The notes: generated by a model not told the origin, from the sequence alone. Shown: positions 17,615 through 27,882, counted from the stretch's first letter. The stretch: DNA of 64,000 nt from Streptomyces sp. SUK 48 (GCF_009650765.1 NZ_CP045740.1:4068001-4132000); one strand, 5' to 3'. Numbers and translations are program-made.

Positions 17615-18802
17615 TCAGGAGATCCGGTTCCCCGGCGGCGCCCCGACTTCCGGCAGCGGCTCGGTCCCCGGGCACTCCTCGGTCTCCGGGAGGCGGCGGA
17701 TCGCGAGGGCCGTGGTGTCGTCGGCCAGCCGGCCCCGGCTGTGCCGGAGCACCCCGTCGCGCACCCGCCGGACCAGCCGGCCGGGTTCGGCGCAGCGGGG
17801 ATCGGCGGCGACCGCGCGGGCGACGTCGCCGATCAGGTCGTAGAACTCGCCCCCGGCGTCGCGGGCCTCGGTCACCCCGTCGGTGACCGCCAGCAGCGTC
17901 TCCTCCTCGGCGAGCGGCACCCGGTGGGCCGGCGGCAGCCCGCCGACCAGCTCGCTCAGCCCGAGCGGTGCCCCGTCCCCGCTGGGCAGCTCGCGCACCC
18001 CGCGCGGCCCGACCGCGAGCGGCGCCGAGTGCCCGAAGTTGATGACGTCGACCGTCCCGCGCTCGCCCCAGGAGAAGTCGGCCAGCACCGCCGTGGCGAA
18101 CCGGTCCACGTCCCGGCGGCCGATCGCGGCGGAGTGCACCCGGTGCCGCAGCATCCGGATCTCCAGCCGCTCGGCGACGGTCCCGAGGTCCTTCTCGTGG
18201 TACGCGGCCTCCCGGAAGGTGCCGAGCAGCGCGGCCGCCGCGTCCACCGCGCCGAGCCCCTTGCCCTGGACGTCGCCGAGAAGCACCCGGATGCCGTACG
18301 GTCCGGGCTGGATGTCGTAGAAATCGCCTCCGACCTGCGCCTCCACATCCGCGGCGAGGTACATGCCCGCCTGTTCGAGACCGGCCCAGCGCTCGGGCAG
18401 CGGGCGCAGTACGGCCCGTACCGTGGTCTCGGCGACGTCCTCCATGCGCAGCATGTGCCGTTCCTGCCGCACGCGCAGCGCCGCCGTCAGGGTGGCCAGC
18501 AGGCCGCCGAGGGCGACGAGGACGAAGTCGGGCAGTCCCGCCTTGTACTGGTCGGGCCAGGCGTTGTCCAGCAGGACGTACGCGGCCAGCGACACCAGCG
18601 CGAACCCCGCCGTCGTGCCGGCTCCGCAGACCGCGGCGGCGAGGCCGGGCACCAGGACGATCCAGGAGACGATGCGGAACTCGGCGTCGGTGTTGAAGTC
18701 CAGCAGCGCGATGCCGACGAGCAGCAGCGACGGCAGCAGCCAGCCGTAGCCGCGCCCGCAGACGCCCCGGGGGCGCCACCGCGGGTACCTCACCCTGTTC
18801 AC
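17615..18802 (-). CDS. Membrane PP2C/SpoIIE-family serine phosphatase
   Basis: A 395-residue protein with an N-terminal membrane part (three to four helices within residues 20-115) and a C-terminal SpoIIE-type PP2C phosphatase. The metal-binding motifs are GGDFYD, GDVQGKGL and, at the end, RLADDTTALAI. Members dephosphorylate anti-sigma-factor antagonists in partner-switching pathways; no such partner is adjacent. GTG 18802 is preferred because AGGAGAAGG lies 8 nt upstream; the frame extends 19 codons further without support. It is the first gene of a possible two-gene unit with the caspase-like gene. Confidence 0.9.
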   Translation of the reverse strand: MNRVRYPRWRPRGVCGRGYGWLLPSLLLVGIALLDFNTDAEFRIVSWIVLVPGLAAAVCGAGTTAGFALVSLAAYVLLDNAWPDQYKAGLPDFVLVALGGLLATLTAALRVRQERHMLRMEDVAETTVRAVLRPLPERWAGLEQAGMYLAADVEAQVGGDFYDIQPGPYGIRVLLGDVQGKGLGAVDAAAALLGTFREAAYHEKDLGTVAERLEIRMLRHRVHSAAIGRRDVDRFATAVLADFSWGERGTVDVINFGHSAPLAVGPRGVRELPSGDGAPLGLSELVGGLPPAHRVPLAEEETLLAVTDGVTEARDAGGEFYDLIGDVARAVAADPRCAEPGRLVRRVRDGVLRHSRGRLADDTTALAIRRLPETEECPGTEPLPEVGAPPGNRIS

Positions 18803-19009
18803 GGCTCGGGCCTTCTCCTGCTCACGGCGTCCGAGTCTCCAGGTTCCGGGCAGACACACGGCAGACCGGCGGGGTTATCCGGCGCCAGGGGCCCGGACAC
18901 CCCGTGATCCCCGTGATTCCGGGCCCGGAGGTCCGGCCGAGTTGCCGGAGCGTGCCCCCAGGTGTGCATTGGATAGCGGAACCGGGGGCGAGGAGAGAGG
19001 AGTGCTCTC

Positions 19010-19492
19010 ATGGCTCACGCGGCACCCACATCCGGCGGAATACCCCGGCGCGGCCCGGCGCCCGAGGTGCAGGCCGGCACCTCCCCCGACCAGCGGCGGA
19101 CACCCGACATCCTCGACGCCCGCACCCATCGCATGGCCCGGATCGCGGTCCCCGTCGCGCTGGCCCTGGTCTACGGCTACTGGGTCGCGGCCGACAACCG
19201 CGCCGGCGGTCCCATCACCGGCTGGAACCTGCTGCTCGGGTTCGTCAGCGCCCTCGTCTTCGCCGCGGTCTGCGTCGCGCTGCTGACGCTGGCTCCCCGG
19301 ATGATCCGGGAGGTGCACGCGCTGCTGTGGACGGCGTTCACCGGCATCGCCTTCGGCTGGCTCTACAGCCAGAGCGACCACTCGATCCTGCGCTCCATCC
19401 TGATGTCCCTGCTGATCGCCGGGGCCACCTTCGTCGTCTTCTTCTACCGGTACTACACCCGCGAGGACGCCTTCGGACGGCGGATCCGCTGA
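19010..19492 (+). CDS. Small integral membrane protein of unknown function
   Basis: A 160-residue protein with a polar N-terminus of about 45 residues and four hydrophobic segments (around ARIAVPVALALVYGYW, LLGFVSALVFAAVCVALLTL, HALLWTAFTGIAFGWLY and LRSILMSLLIAGATFVVFFY). It ends in a short charged tail (TREDAFGRRIR). The start at ATG 19010 is supported by a GGAGTGC-type site after GAGGAGAGAGG. No catalytic motif is seen. Confidence 0.75.
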   Translation: MAHAAPTSGGIPRRGPAPEVQAGTSPDQRRTPDILDARTHRMARIAVPVALALVYGYWVAADNRAGGPITGWNLLLGFVSALVFAAVCVALLTLAPRMIREVHALLWTAFTGIAFGWLYSQSDHSILRSILMSLLIAGATFVVFFYRYYTREDAFGRRIR

Positions 19493-19559
19493 GGCGGGCG
19501 CGATCCACCCGGATCGCCCGAGCGGACGCACTCCGGTCGCGTGCCGGGCCCGCGGGCCG

Positions 19560-20507
19560 TTGCCTGAGAGGGTGCCGTCACGCCTGAGGAGAGCCCTGTC
19601 TGCCGTCCTGCTCACCCTGTCCTGCCTGCTCCTGCCGTTCGGCGCGCTGGCGCTCTGGGCGGCGTACGGGCTCACCGACACGGGCCGGTACGTCACCACG
19701 ATGGCCCCGCTCGCCACCGACCCGGACGTGCGGGACGCCGTCGCGGACGCCGTCGGCGACAGCCTGCTCCGCGAGGCCGGCCGGGGGCTGGACACCGGCC
19801 CGCTGCGGGGCTCCGTACGGCCCTTCGTGCACGACGCCGTGCGCTCCTTCACCCAGACCCAGGCGTTCAGGCTCGCCTGGGACGCCGGAAACCGGGTCAC
19901 CCACGACGCGGTGCTGCGGGCCCTGCGCGAGGACCGCGACGACGCGGCCGCCGGGCCGGTCACCGTGGACTTCGCCCCCGTCACCGCCCAGGTCAAACAG
20001 CAGCTCAGCGACGAGCACATACCGCTCGCCGCCCGTATCCCGGTGCAGCACACCGCGGTCGCCGTGCTCCCGGCCGACGAACTGACCTCGCTACGAAAGG
20101 GGTTCCACGTGCTCGAAGTCGCCGGATTCTGGCTTCCGCTCGCGGCCGTGGTCTTCGCCGCCGCGGGGATCGCCCTGGCCGTGCGCCGCCGCCGGGCCAT
20201 CGCCGCGACCGCCCTCGGCACCGCCCTCGCGGGCGCGCTGCTCGGACTCGCGGTCGCCGTCGGCCGCTCCCTGACCCTCGCCGGACTGCCCGCCGACGTG
20301 CCCCACCCGGCCGCCGGCGCCGTCTACGACGCCCTGACCGGGACCCTGCGCACCGTCTCCTGGCTGCTGCTGGCCCTCGGCCTCACGGTGGCCCTCACCA
20401 CCTGGCTGACCCGGAACCTGCGGCCCGCCCGCCTCGTGCGACGTCTGCGAGGACCAAAAGAGCCCGCGCCAGCTCCGGCTCAGGAACCGACCCGAGTCCA
20501 AGCCTGA
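19560..20507 (+). CDS. Integral membrane protein with large extracytoplasmic loop
   Basis: Up to 315 residues. Residues 12-35 are a membrane helix, 36-180 a polar, probably extracytoplasmic domain, and three further helices follow (about 185-207, 213-235, 268-290). The tail is rich in Pro, Arg and Ala. The family is unknown to me; the layout resembles conserved streptomycete membrane proteins. The start is uncertain: TTG 19560 or GTG 19572, neither with a good ribosome site. Its 3' end overlaps the end of the MocR pseudogene on the other strand by 113 bp. Confidence 0.7.
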   Translation: MPERVPSRLRRALSAVLLTLSCLLLPFGALALWAAYGLTDTGRYVTTMAPLATDPDVRDAVADAVGDSLLREAGRGLDTGPLRGSVRPFVHDAVRSFTQTQAFRLAWDAGNRVTHDAVLRALREDRDDAAAGPVTVDFAPVTAQVKQQLSDEHIPLAARIPVQHTAVAVLPADELTSLRKGFHVLEVAGFWLPLAAVVFAAAGIALAVRRRRAIAATALGTALAGALLGLAVAVGRSLTLAGLPADVPHPAAGAVYDALTGTLRTVSWLLLALGLTVALTTWLTRNLRPARLVRRLRGPKEPAPAPAQEPTRVQA

Positions 20508-21761
20508 CCGCGCCCGGCGCCCCGCCGGGCCCCACCGAGAACGCCGACCCCGGCGTGACCGCGATCCCGCGCTCCCGGGCCGCCGCCGCGAAGGCGTCGG
20601 CCCGCCACGGCGCCGGCAGCTCCCACCAGGCGAAATAGGAGGACGGGTCCGACCGTACGGCGAACCCGTCCAGCCCTTGGCCAGCAGCCGCCGGCGCCGG
20701 GCGGCGTCCCGCCGCTTGGCCGCCACCAGCCGCTCCACGGTCCCGTCGCCGATCCAGCGCACCGCCGCCTCCAGCGCGAACGCGCCCGCGCTCCAGCCCC
20801 CGGACCGGATCGCCCGCGCCACGGCCTCCGTCCGGTCCCCGGGTACGACGACGAAGCCGACGGTGAGCCCGGGGGCGACGCGCTTGGAGAGCCCGTCGAC
20901 GAGGTGCACGAGACCGGGGGCGAGGGCCGCGAGCGGGGGCGCGCCGCCCTCGTCCGGCGGGTGGAGGAAGGACCAGATCCGGTCCTCGATCACCGGTATC
21001 CCCAGCCTGTGGACGACGTCCGCCAGCTCGGCCCGGCGGGTCGCGCCCATGGTCAGTGTGGTCGGGTTGTGCAGGGTCGGCTGGAGGTAGAGGGCGGACA
21101 GCGGGGCCGCGCGGTGGGCGGCGGCGAGGGCCTCCGGGCGGGGTCCCTCCGCGTCCATGGCGAGCGGCACCAGGGTCCGGCCGAGCCGGGCGCCGATCTC
21201 CTTGACCAGCGGATACGTCAGCGGTTCGACGCCGATGCGGCCGCCGGGCCGGACGAGGGAGACGAGCGTGGCGGCGATGGCCTGCCGGGCGTTGCCGGTG
21301 AACAGGATGCGCTCCGGGTCGGCGCGCACACCGCCCTGGGCGAGCAGCCCGGCGACCGCCTCCCGGGCGGCCGGCGTCCCCGCGACCGAGGCCGGCCGCA
21401 GCGCGCCGCCCAGCGCGTCCGAGCGCGCGAGCGAGGCGAGGGCCGGGCTCATCATCTCCGACTGCCCCGGCAGACAGGGGTAGTTGAGCTCCAGGTTCAC
21501 GGGTTCGTCGCCCGCCGCCTCGGTCAGGGCGCGCCCCGGCTGCCCGTCCGGCGCCCCGGCGCGTACGAACGTCCCGCGTCCGACCTCCCCCACCACCAGC
21601 CCCCGGCGCACGAGTTCGGCGTACACGCGCCCCGCGGTGGAGGGCGCGAGCCCGTGCCGCCGCGCGAACGCCCGCTGTGGTGGCAGCCGTTGGCCCGCCC
21701 GCAGCCGTCCGTTGGCGATGTCGGTGGCTATCCGGTCGGCGATGTGCCGGTAGTCGTTCAC
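20395..21761 (-). pseudogene. MocR-type (GntR HTH + aminotransferase) regulator, frameshifted
   Basis: The N-terminal 60 residues are a GntR helix-turn-helix (RLPPQRAFARRHGLAPSTAGRVYAEL), followed by a type I aminotransferase-like domain with LTGNARQAI-, YLQPTLHNPTT- and the PLP-lysine region VDGLSKRVAPGLTVGF. MocR proteins bind PLP and activate neighbouring genes. From residue ~362 the frame as read runs into nonsense, while the next frame gives the expected ending (SDPSSYFAWWELPAPW ... RLGLGSVPEPELARALLVL) and stops at 20395. One C is missing near 20676 (AAGGGCTGGAC for AAGGGCCTGGAC). GTG 21761 has GGGGG upstream. The gene is divergent from an alpha/beta hydrolase. Confidence 0.85.
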
Positions 21762-21800
21762 AGATCCCCCTGTTGCCCTGCTCTCCCGGCGCGGTCCTGG

Positions 21801-21835
21801 ATTGCACCGAGGGCAAAGATCTTATTGCACCGAGG
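21801..21835. promoter_or_regulatory. Two perfect 12-bp direct repeats, likely MocR operator
   Basis: ATTGCACCGAGG occurs at 21801-21812 and again at 21824-21835, 23 bp apart, between the divergent MocR and hydrolase genes. Direct repeats are the usual binding sites of MocR regulators such as GabR and PdxR (family knowledge). The right-hand copy contains the -35 box of the hydrolase promoter. Confidence 0.7.
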
Positions 21836-21853
21836 AGTTGAGCATCCTAGGGT
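21825..21853 (+). promoter_or_regulatory. Promoter of the alpha/beta hydrolase gene (leaderless)
   Basis: TTGCAC (-35, 21825-21830) and TAGGGT (-10, 21848-21853) are spaced by 17 nt. The ATG at 21861 lies 7 nt after the -10, so transcription probably starts at or next to the start codon. No ribosome site is visible. Confidence 0.6.
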
Positions 21854-21860
21854 CACCCAC

Positions 21861-22649
21861 ATGCCCCCTTACCTCGCCTACACCGACAAAGGCCCCGAAA
21901 CCTCCCATCGGGCCCCACTCCTCCTCGTCCACGGCCACCCCTTCGACCGCACGATGTGGAACCCGCAGGTGACGCGGTTCTCGGCCGGGCGCCGGGTGAT
22001 CGCCCCCGATCTGCGCGGCTACGGCGCCTCACCGGTGACCCCGGGTACCGTCCCGTTCGCCCGTCATGCCGAGGACCTGGCCGGGCTCCTGGACTTCCTG
22101 GGCGTGGAGACGTTCGTGCTGGCGGGCCTGTCGATGGGCGGCCAGATCGCGATGGAGTGCTGCGACCGCTTCGGCGACCGCGTCCGGGGCCTGGTCCTCG
22201 CGGACACCTTCGCCACCCCGGAGTCGCCCGAGGGGAAGCGGGCCCGGCGCGCGATGGCGGACCGGCTGCTCGCCGAGGGCATGCGGGGGTACGCCGACGA
22301 GGTGCTGGAACGGATGGTCGCGCCCTACGCCGACGACCGGGTGAAGGCCCACGTCCACGGCATGATGACGGCCACGCCGCCGGAGGGTGCCGCGGCGTCG
22401 CTGCGCGGCCGCGCCGAACGTCCCGACTACCGGCCCGTGTTGGCCCGGGTCGCGGTCCCGACGCTGGTCGTGGTCGGCGCCGACGACACCTACACGCCCG
22501 TCTCGGACGCCGAGTCTCTGGGCGACGCGGTGCCGGACTCGGTCGTCGAGGTGGTCGAGGGCGCGGCGCATCTGCCGAATCTGGAACGTCCCGAGGAGTT
22601 CAACCGCGCGCTGCACGCCTTCCTGTCGCGCGTGGACGGCACCGCGTAG
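21861..22649 (+). CDS. Alpha/beta-fold hydrolase
   Basis: A 262-residue hydrolase of the esterase/haloperoxidase type. The oxyanion motif is [10 protein letters not shown], the nucleophile elbow is GLSMGG (Ser), the acid Asp is in [11 protein letters not shown], and the catalytic His is in [10 protein letters not shown]. It is cytosolic with no signal peptide. The substrate is unknown; close relatives include 3-oxoadipate enol-lactonase-like and bromoperoxidase-like enzymes. It is divergent from the broken MocR gene and carries a repeat-controlled promoter, so loss of MocR should change its expression. Confidence 0.9.
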   Translation: MPPYLAYTDKGPETSHRAPLLLVHGHPFDRTMWNPQVTRFSAGRRVIAPDLRGYGASPVTPGTVPFARHAEDLAGLLDFLGVETFVLAGLSMGGQIAMECCDRFGDRVRGLVLADTFATPESPEGKRARRAMADRLLAEGMRGYADEVLERMVAPYADDRVKAHVHGMMTATPPEGAAASLRGRAERPDYRPVLARVAVPTLVVVGADDTYTPVSDAESLGDAVPDSVVEVVEGAAHLPNLERPEEFNRALHAFLSRVDGTA

Positions 22650-22749
22650 GCACGGACGCGGAACGGGCACCGCATCCAGGGCCGCTAACCTTACGTGTCC
22701 GTCCTGGCCAGCGATTGACGGTGTCACCTCAGCGAAGGGTTGCACACAC

Positions 22750-25212
22750 ATGGGCATTCTCACTCTCCTGCGAAACGCATTCGGCCGCTCACGCAAGCCC
22801 CGGGCCGCCGAGGCAGAGGGTGCGACGACCCAACCGGAACCGACCCCGACCATCCCGGAACCCCGCGAGTCCCCGTCCCTCGAACAGGACACGCCGACCA
22901 CCGAGGAACACGACCTGGTGGCCGCCGCGTTCGACGGCGTACGGGTACCGAGTCAGGCGGGCGAACCTGACGAGGGGACGGGGGCCGGGGCTGAGGTGAA
23001 GGCCGAGGCTGCGACCGAGGCCGGGAAGAAGGCCGAGGACGACGCCAAGGCGGAGGTGAAGCCCGAGGCTGTGGCCAAGGCTGCGCCTGCCGTGGCTACT
23101 GAGGCCGAGGTCGAGCAGAGGACCGAGGCTGAGCCGCAGATCGCCCCTGAGGCAACCGCTGGGGCCGAGGCCGAGAAGCAGACCGAGCCCGCAGCGGAGC
23201 CGCAGGCCGAGGGTGCGGTGTCGGCTGAGCCGCAGACCGAAACTGAGGCAACCGCTGAGCCCGTAGCCGGAACCGAGACGGCGGCTGAGGACGACGCTGC
23301 GGAAGCGGCCGGCGCCGAGGCCGAACAGCAGACCGAGCCTGAGGCGACCGCTGGGTCCGAAGCCGAACCGAAGGCGGCGGCCGAGGACGAGCGGGAGGCC
23401 GAGGCCACGGACGCGGCCGGCGCGGCCGAGGAGCAGATCGAGGCCGAGGTCGGGCCGGAGGCGGCGGCTCAGGGCGAGCCGGAGGCCGACGCCGAGGCCG
23501 AGGAGCGGACCGCGTCTGCGGCGACCACTGACGCCGACGACGCCGAGCCGCGAGCGGAAGCCGAGGCAGCCACGACCGAAGCGCCGGTCGAGGCCGAGGC
23601 CGAGCCGGAGGCCGACGCCGAGGCCGAGAAGCGGACCGCGTCTGCGGCAACCACTGACGCCGAGGCCGAGCCGGAGGCCGAGGCAGCCACGGCTGAGGCT
23701 GCGACCGAAGCGCCGGTCGAGGCCGGGGAGAAGACCGCGACCGAGACGGACATCGCGCCGCAGGCGGAGGCCGGGGTCGAGGCTGAAGAGGCGACGGCCG
23801 AAGCCGAGCCCGAGGCGCCCGCCGAGCCCGCAACCGCGCCGGACGCCGAGCCGCAGGCCGAGGCTGCGGTGTCGGCTGACGCCGAGGCTGAGCCGCAGAC
23901 CGACACCGAGGCACCCACTGAGCCCGCAGCCGAACCGAAGGCGGCGGCTCAGGACGAGCCGGAGGCCGACGCTGCGGAAGCGGCCGACGCCGAGGCCGAG
24001 GAGCGGACCGCGTCTGCGGCAACCGCTGACGCCGACGCCGAGCCGGAGGCCGGGCCCGGAGCGACGGTCGAGGCCGAAGCCGACACCGAGCCGCGAGCGG
24101 AAGCCCAGGCGGCAGCGACCGACGTGCCGGTCGAGGCCGAGCAGAAGGCCGAGGCGCACATCGCGCCGCAGGCCGAAGCCGAGCCGGAGACCGTGGAGCA
24201 GACGGAACCGGCCTCCGAGCCGGCTTCCGGCCTGGAGCCCACGACGGAGACGGCGGAGGCCGAAGCGTCCCCGGAACCGGTCGCCGAAGAGACGCACGAG
24301 GCCGCCGCCGCGCCCACCGCGCCCACGGACGAGGAGCCCTCGGACCCGGCGGCCACCCCCGGGTCCGAGCCGGAGGCGACGGCGGACGTTCCCGCCACCG
24401 AGCACACCTCCCCGGCCCCCGCCGAAGCCCCCCACCACCCGCAAGCCGCCGACGGCGAAGGCGCCCCACCGGCAACCCCCACCCCCGAAACCCCCCGCGC
24501 GGACGGGAAGGACACCGGCGAGAGCACACCGGACGGCACCCGGACCCCCGCCACCCCCCTCCCCGCCGTCCAGGAAGCCGCCCCCACCCTCGCCACCGCC
24601 TACACCGCCGCCACCGCCCCCCTCGCGCACACCGACCTCACCGGCACCCGGGCGAAGCTCTACCTCGTGCTGGACCGCTCCGCGAGCATGCGCCCGTACT
24701 ACAAGGACGGCTCCGCCCAGGCCCTCGCCGACCAGACCCTCGCCCTCGCCGCGCACCTGGACCCCGAGGCCACGGTCCACACCGTCTTCTTCTCCACCGA
24801 GGTCGATGGCACCACCGACCTCACCCTTAACCCGGACCACGCCACGCGGATCGACGACACCCACGCGGGCCTGGGCCGGATGGGCCGTACCAGCTACCAC
24901 GCCGCCGTGGAAGCCGTACTCGCCCACTACGACGCGAACGTCGCCCCCGGCACCCCCGTCCTCGTCGTCTTCCAGACCGACGGCGCCCCGGACGCCAAGA
25001 CCCCCGCGACCCAGGCCCTGACCGCCGCCGCGAAGACCCACCCCACGGTCTTCTTCTCCTTCGTGGCGTTCGGTGACCTGGACAACAAGGCGTTCGACTA
25101 CCTCCGCAAGCTGAAGACCCCCAACACCGCCTTCTTCCACGCGGGCCCGGCCCCCCGCGAACTGACGGACACGGAACTCTACGAGGGCGTCCTCGCCACC
25201 TGGCGCCCGTAG
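22750..25212 (+). CDS. Acidic low-complexity protein with C-terminal vWA domain
   Basis: An 820-residue protein. The first 60 residues are polar; about 65-610 are almost only Ala, Glu, Pro, Thr and Asp in loosely repeated blocks (for example [19 protein letters not shown] and related copies), predicted to be disordered and strongly acidic. The last ~190 residues are a von Willebrand A domain of the TerF type: MIDAS motif DRSAS (Asp642-Ser644-Ser646), the Thr of GRTSYHAA, and QTDGAPD. TerF-like vWA domains bind Ca2+/Mg2+ and occur with tellurite/stress proteins, but no ter genes are nearby. No signal peptide is visible. ATG 22750 is preceded by GAAGGG. Confidence 0.85.
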   Translation: MGILTLLRNAFGRSRKPRAAEAEGATTQPEPTPTIPEPRESPSLEQDTPTTEEHDLVAAAFDGVRVPSQAGEPDEGTGAGAEVKAEAATEAGKKAEDDAKAEVKPEAVAKAAPAVATEAEVEQRTEAEPQIAPEATAGAEAEKQTEPAAEPQAEGAVSAEPQTETEATAEPVAGTETAAEDDAAEAAGAEAEQQTEPEATAGSEAEPKAAAEDEREAEATDAAGAAEEQIEAEVGPEAAAQGEPEADAEAEERTASAATTDADDAEPRAEAEAATTEAPVEAEAEPEADAEAEKRTASAATTDAEAEPEAEAATAEAATEAPVEAGEKTATETDIAPQAEAGVEAEEATAEAEPEAPAEPATAPDAEPQAEAAVSADAEAEPQTDTEAPTEPAAEPKAAAQDEPEADAAEAADAEAEERTASAATADADAEPEAGPGATVEAEADTEPRAEAQAAATDVPVEAEQKAEAHIAPQAEAEPETVEQTEPASEPASGLEPTTETAEAEASPEPVAEETHEAAAAPTAPTDEEPSDPAATPGSEPEATADVPATEHTSPAPAEAPHHPQAADGEGAPPATPTPETPRADGKDTGESTPDGTRTPATPLPAVQEAAPTLATAYTAATAPLAHTDLTGTRAKLYLVLDRSASMRPYYKDGSAQALADQTLALAAHLDPEATVHTVFFSTEVDGTTDLTLNPDHATRIDDTHAGLGRMGRTSYHAAVEAVLAHYDANVAPGTPVLVVFQTDGAPDAKTPATQALTAAAKTHPTVFFSFVAFGDLDNKAFDYLRKLKTPNTAFFHAGPAPRELTDTELYEGVLATWRP

Positions 25213-25342
25213 CCACGAGGCGCAACCCCGTCCGGCCACCGGCCGCCCCCTTCCCACCCTGTAAAACGGGAAGCGGGCGGCCCACCCGTCTCGGCTACCA
25301 TTTCAAGGTTCGTAAAACAACCCGACCTGGGAGCAGCCCGCG

Positions 25343-27073
25343 ATGGCTCGACACCTCATCACCAGCGCCCTTCCGTACATCAACGGGATCAAGCACCTGG
25401 GCAACATGGTGGGGTCCATGCTCCCGGCGGACGTGTACTCCCGCTACCTCCGCCAGCGCGGCCACGACGTCCTCTACATCTGCGCCACCGACGAGCACGG
25501 CACCCCCGCCGAGCTGGCCGCCAAGGAGCAGGGTCTCCCCGTGGACGTGTTCTGCGCCCAGGCGCACGACGCCCAGAAGGCGGTCTACGACGGCTTCGCG
25601 CTGGCCTTCGACTACTTCGGCCGCAGCTCCTCCGCCGAGAACCGCGAGATCACCCAGCACTTCGCCCGCAAGCTGAACGAGAACGGCTTCATCGAGGAGC
25701 GGGCGATCCGGCAGGTCTACAGCCCCGCCGACGGCCGGTTCCTCCCGGACCGCTACGTCGAGGGCACCTGCCCGCACTGCGGCTACGACAAGGCCCGCGG
25801 CGACCAGTGCGAGAACTGCACCCGCGTGCTGGACCCGACCGACCTGATCAACCCGCGCAGCGCGATCTCCGGCTCCACGGACCTGGAGGTCCGCGAGACC
25901 AAGCACCTCTTCCTGCTCCAGTCCAAGCTCCAGCACGAGGTGGAGGAGTGGGTCGCCCGGCACGAGGACGACTGGCCGCAGCTGGCCTCCTCCATCGCCC
26001 GCAAGTGGCTGACCGAGGGCCTGCACGACCGTGCGATCACCCGTGACCTGGACTGGGGCGTCCCGGTCCCGGCGGACACCTGGCCCGAGCTGGCGGCCGA
26101 GGGCAAGGTCTTCTACGTCTGGTTCGACGCCCCGATCGAGTACATCGGCGCGACGAAGGAGTGGGCGGACCAGGACCAGGCAGGCCGGGACTGGAAGTCC
26201 TGGTGGTACGACGCCGACAGCGACGTGCGCTACACGGAGTTCATGGCCAAGGACAACGTCCCGTTCCACACGGTGATGTTCCCGGCCACGGAACTGGGCG
26301 TGCGCGAGCCGTGGAAGAAGGTCGACTACGTCAAGGCGTTCAACTGGCTGACGTACTACGGCGGCAAGTTCTCCACCTCGCAGAAGCGGGGCGTCTTCAC
26401 CGACCAGGCCCTGTCCATCCTGCCCGCCGACTACTGGCGCTACTTCCTGATCGCCAACGCCCCGGAGTCGGACGACTCGTCCTTCACCTGGGAGCACTTC
26501 ACCGCCACGGTGAACAAGGACCTGGCCGACACGCTCGGCAACTTCGTGAACCGCGTCCTGTCCTTCTCCCGCAAGCGCTTCGGCGACGACGTCCCGGCCG
26601 GCGGTGAGCCGGGCGAGGCGGAGGCGAAGCTCGGCGAGGAGATCGCGCGGCTCCTCGCGGAGTACGAGTCGCAGATGGAGTCCCTCCAGTTCCGCAAGGC
26701 GGCTGCCGCCCTGCGCGCGCTGTGGTCGGCCGGCAACTCCTACCTGGAGGAGAAGGCCCCCTGGCTGGAGATCAAGACCGACAAGGACGGCGCGGCCCTC
26801 ACCCTGCGCACGGCGATGAACCTCATCCACCTCTACGCGGTCGTCTCCGAGCCCCTGATCCCGGCCACGGCCGCGGCCATGCGCGGTGCCTTCGCCCTCG
26901 CGTCGGACACCGCGAGCTGGGTGAGCGCGGACGAGGCCAGGTCCCTCGCCTCGGTCCCGGCCGGCACCCCCTTCACCGTCCCGCCGGTCCTGTTCGCCAA
27001 GCTGACGGACGAGGACCTGGCCGCCTACAAGGAGCGCTTCGGCGGCGAGGACAAGGCCGAGACGACCGCCTGA
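25343..27073 (+). CDS. metG: Methionyl-tRNA synthetase
   Basis: A 576-residue class I aminoacyl-tRNA synthetase that charges tRNA-Met for initiation and elongation. The HIGH-type motif is HLGN (18-21), the KMSKS equivalent is FSTSQK (343-348), and a zinc knuckle is formed by Cys143, Cys146, Cys156 and Cys159. The anticodon-binding helical domain follows from about residue 380. There is no C-terminal tRNA-binding (EMAP-like) domain, as in the shorter actinobacterial form. The gene starts at ATG 25343 and is followed by a strong hairpin terminator. Confidence 0.97.
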   Translation: MARHLITSALPYINGIKHLGNMVGSMLPADVYSRYLRQRGHDVLYICATDEHGTPAELAAKEQGLPVDVFCAQAHDAQKAVYDGFALAFDYFGRSSSAENREITQHFARKLNENGFIEERAIRQVYSPADGRFLPDRYVEGTCPHCGYDKARGDQCENCTRVLDPTDLINPRSAISGSTDLEVRETKHLFLLQSKLQHEVEEWVARHEDDWPQLASSIARKWLTEGLHDRAITRDLDWGVPVPADTWPELAAEGKVFYVWFDAPIEYIGATKEWADQDQAGRDWKSWWYDADSDVRYTEFMAKDNVPFHTVMFPATELGVREPWKKVDYVKAFNWLTYYGGKFSTSQKRGVFTDQALSILPADYWRYFLIANAPESDDSSFTWEHFTATVNKDLADTLGNFVNRVLSFSRKRFGDDVPAGGEPGEAEAKLGEEIARLLAEYESQMESLQFRKAAAALRALWSAGNSYLEEKAPWLEIKTDKDGAALTLRTAMNLIHLYAVVSEPLIPATAAAMRGAFALASDTASWVSADEARSLASVPAGTPFTVPPVLFAKLTDEDLAAYKERFGGEDKAETTA

Positions 27074-27092
27074 GCCGAGTCGTCACGACACA

Positions 27093-27128
27093 CAGGGCCC
27101 GGAACGCCATCATGGCTTCCGGGCCCTG
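27093..27128 (+). terminator. Rho-independent-type hairpin after metG
   Basis: A 12-bp stem (CAGGGCCCGGAA / TTCCGGGCCCTG) encloses a loop that itself pairs (GCCA/TGGC), 19 bp after the metG stop. There is no U-tract, as usual in Streptomyces. Confidence 0.85.
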
Positions 27129-27171
27129 CCCGTCTCCATCACCCCGTTCCCCCTGGCAGAGTGCGGATCCC

Positions 27172-27882
27172 GTGAACCTTCCCGAACCCCACCGGCGGCT
27201 GATCGCGGACGCCGTCACGGCGGGCGGACCGCATGGTCTGGTCCTCGCCGGCGGATACGCGCTCCAGGCGCACGGACTCGTCCGGCGCCCGCACGCGGAT
27301 GTCGACCTCGCGACCGAGAGTGCCGAGGGCATGGCGCACATCGCCGCCGCGGTCGCGGCCGCCCTGGAGGCGAGGGGCCGTACCGTCCGGGCACAGGACG
27401 CGACCGCGCGGACCGCCCGGCTGACCGTCACCGACCCGCCGACCGGGGAGCCGCAGGTCCTCGCGCTGCACAAGGAGAGCCTGTGGGGGCCGCCGGACCT
27501 CACCGGGTACGGGCCCGCCCTGTGCCTGGAGGACGCCGTCGGTACGAAGATCCGCGCGCTCTACGACCGGGGCGCGGCCGTCGACCTGATCGACGCGCGG
27601 GCCGCGGCGGCCCGGTTCTCGCTGCCCGACCTGGAGGAACTGGGCCGCCGGCACACCGATGACGCCTTCGACCTGCCCACCCTCCAGTCCCGGCTGACCG
27701 GCACCGACTTCTACCCCGACACCCAGTTCACCCGGTACGGCCTGGACGAGGCGGAGATCGCCGGGCTGCGGGCCTGGGCCCAGCACTGGTCGGACGACAT
27801 CGCCGAGCGGCTGCTGGAGGACGGCGCCTCGCCGGACGAGGAAGACGAGGAAGACGAGGAAGACGAAGAGGACGAGGGGTAG
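27172..27882 (+). CDS. AbiEii-like nucleotidyltransferase with acidic tail
   Basis: A 236-residue protein with the MNT/AbiEii nucleotidyltransferase signature: GGYALQAHG (Gly27-Gly28) followed by HADVDLA (Asp43, Asp45). AbiEii proteins are the toxin half of type IV toxin-antitoxin/phage-resistance systems, and other family members are ordinary nucleotidyltransferases. No AbiEi-like antitoxin with a winged helix is encoded next to it, so an Abi role is not implied. The C-terminus is a run of Asp/Glu (PDEEDEEDEEDEEDEG) encoded by GAGGAAGAC repeats at 27838-27879. GTG 27172 is the only start in frame near the homology; a ribosome site is weak. Confidence 0.75.
   Translation: MNLPEPHRRLIADAVTAGGPHGLVLAGGYALQAHGLVRRPHADVDLATESAEGMAHIAAAVAAALEARGRTVRAQDATARTARLTVTDPPTGEPQVLALHKESLWGPPDLTGYGPALCLEDAVGTKIRALYDRGAAVDLIDARAAAARFSLPDLEELGRRHTDDAFDLPTLQSRLTGTDFYPDTQFTRYGLDEAEIAGLRAWAQHWSDDIAERLLEDGASPDEEDEEDEEDEEDEG

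Noticed and set aside
20102-20115. CACGTG-centred site resembling parS (GTTCCACGTGCTCG)
   Set aside because: Nine of 14 bases, right half wrong, and inside a coding region.
22789-25257. 822-residue minus-strand frame opposite the vWA gene
   Set aside because: Gly/Arg/Leu-rich mirror of the Glu/Ala repeat; no start signal or domain; the plus strand has a clear vWA domain.
27172-27882. Complete AbiE toxin-antitoxin system
   Set aside because: No antitoxin gene with a winged-helix domain is adjacent on either side; only the nucleotidyltransferase is present.
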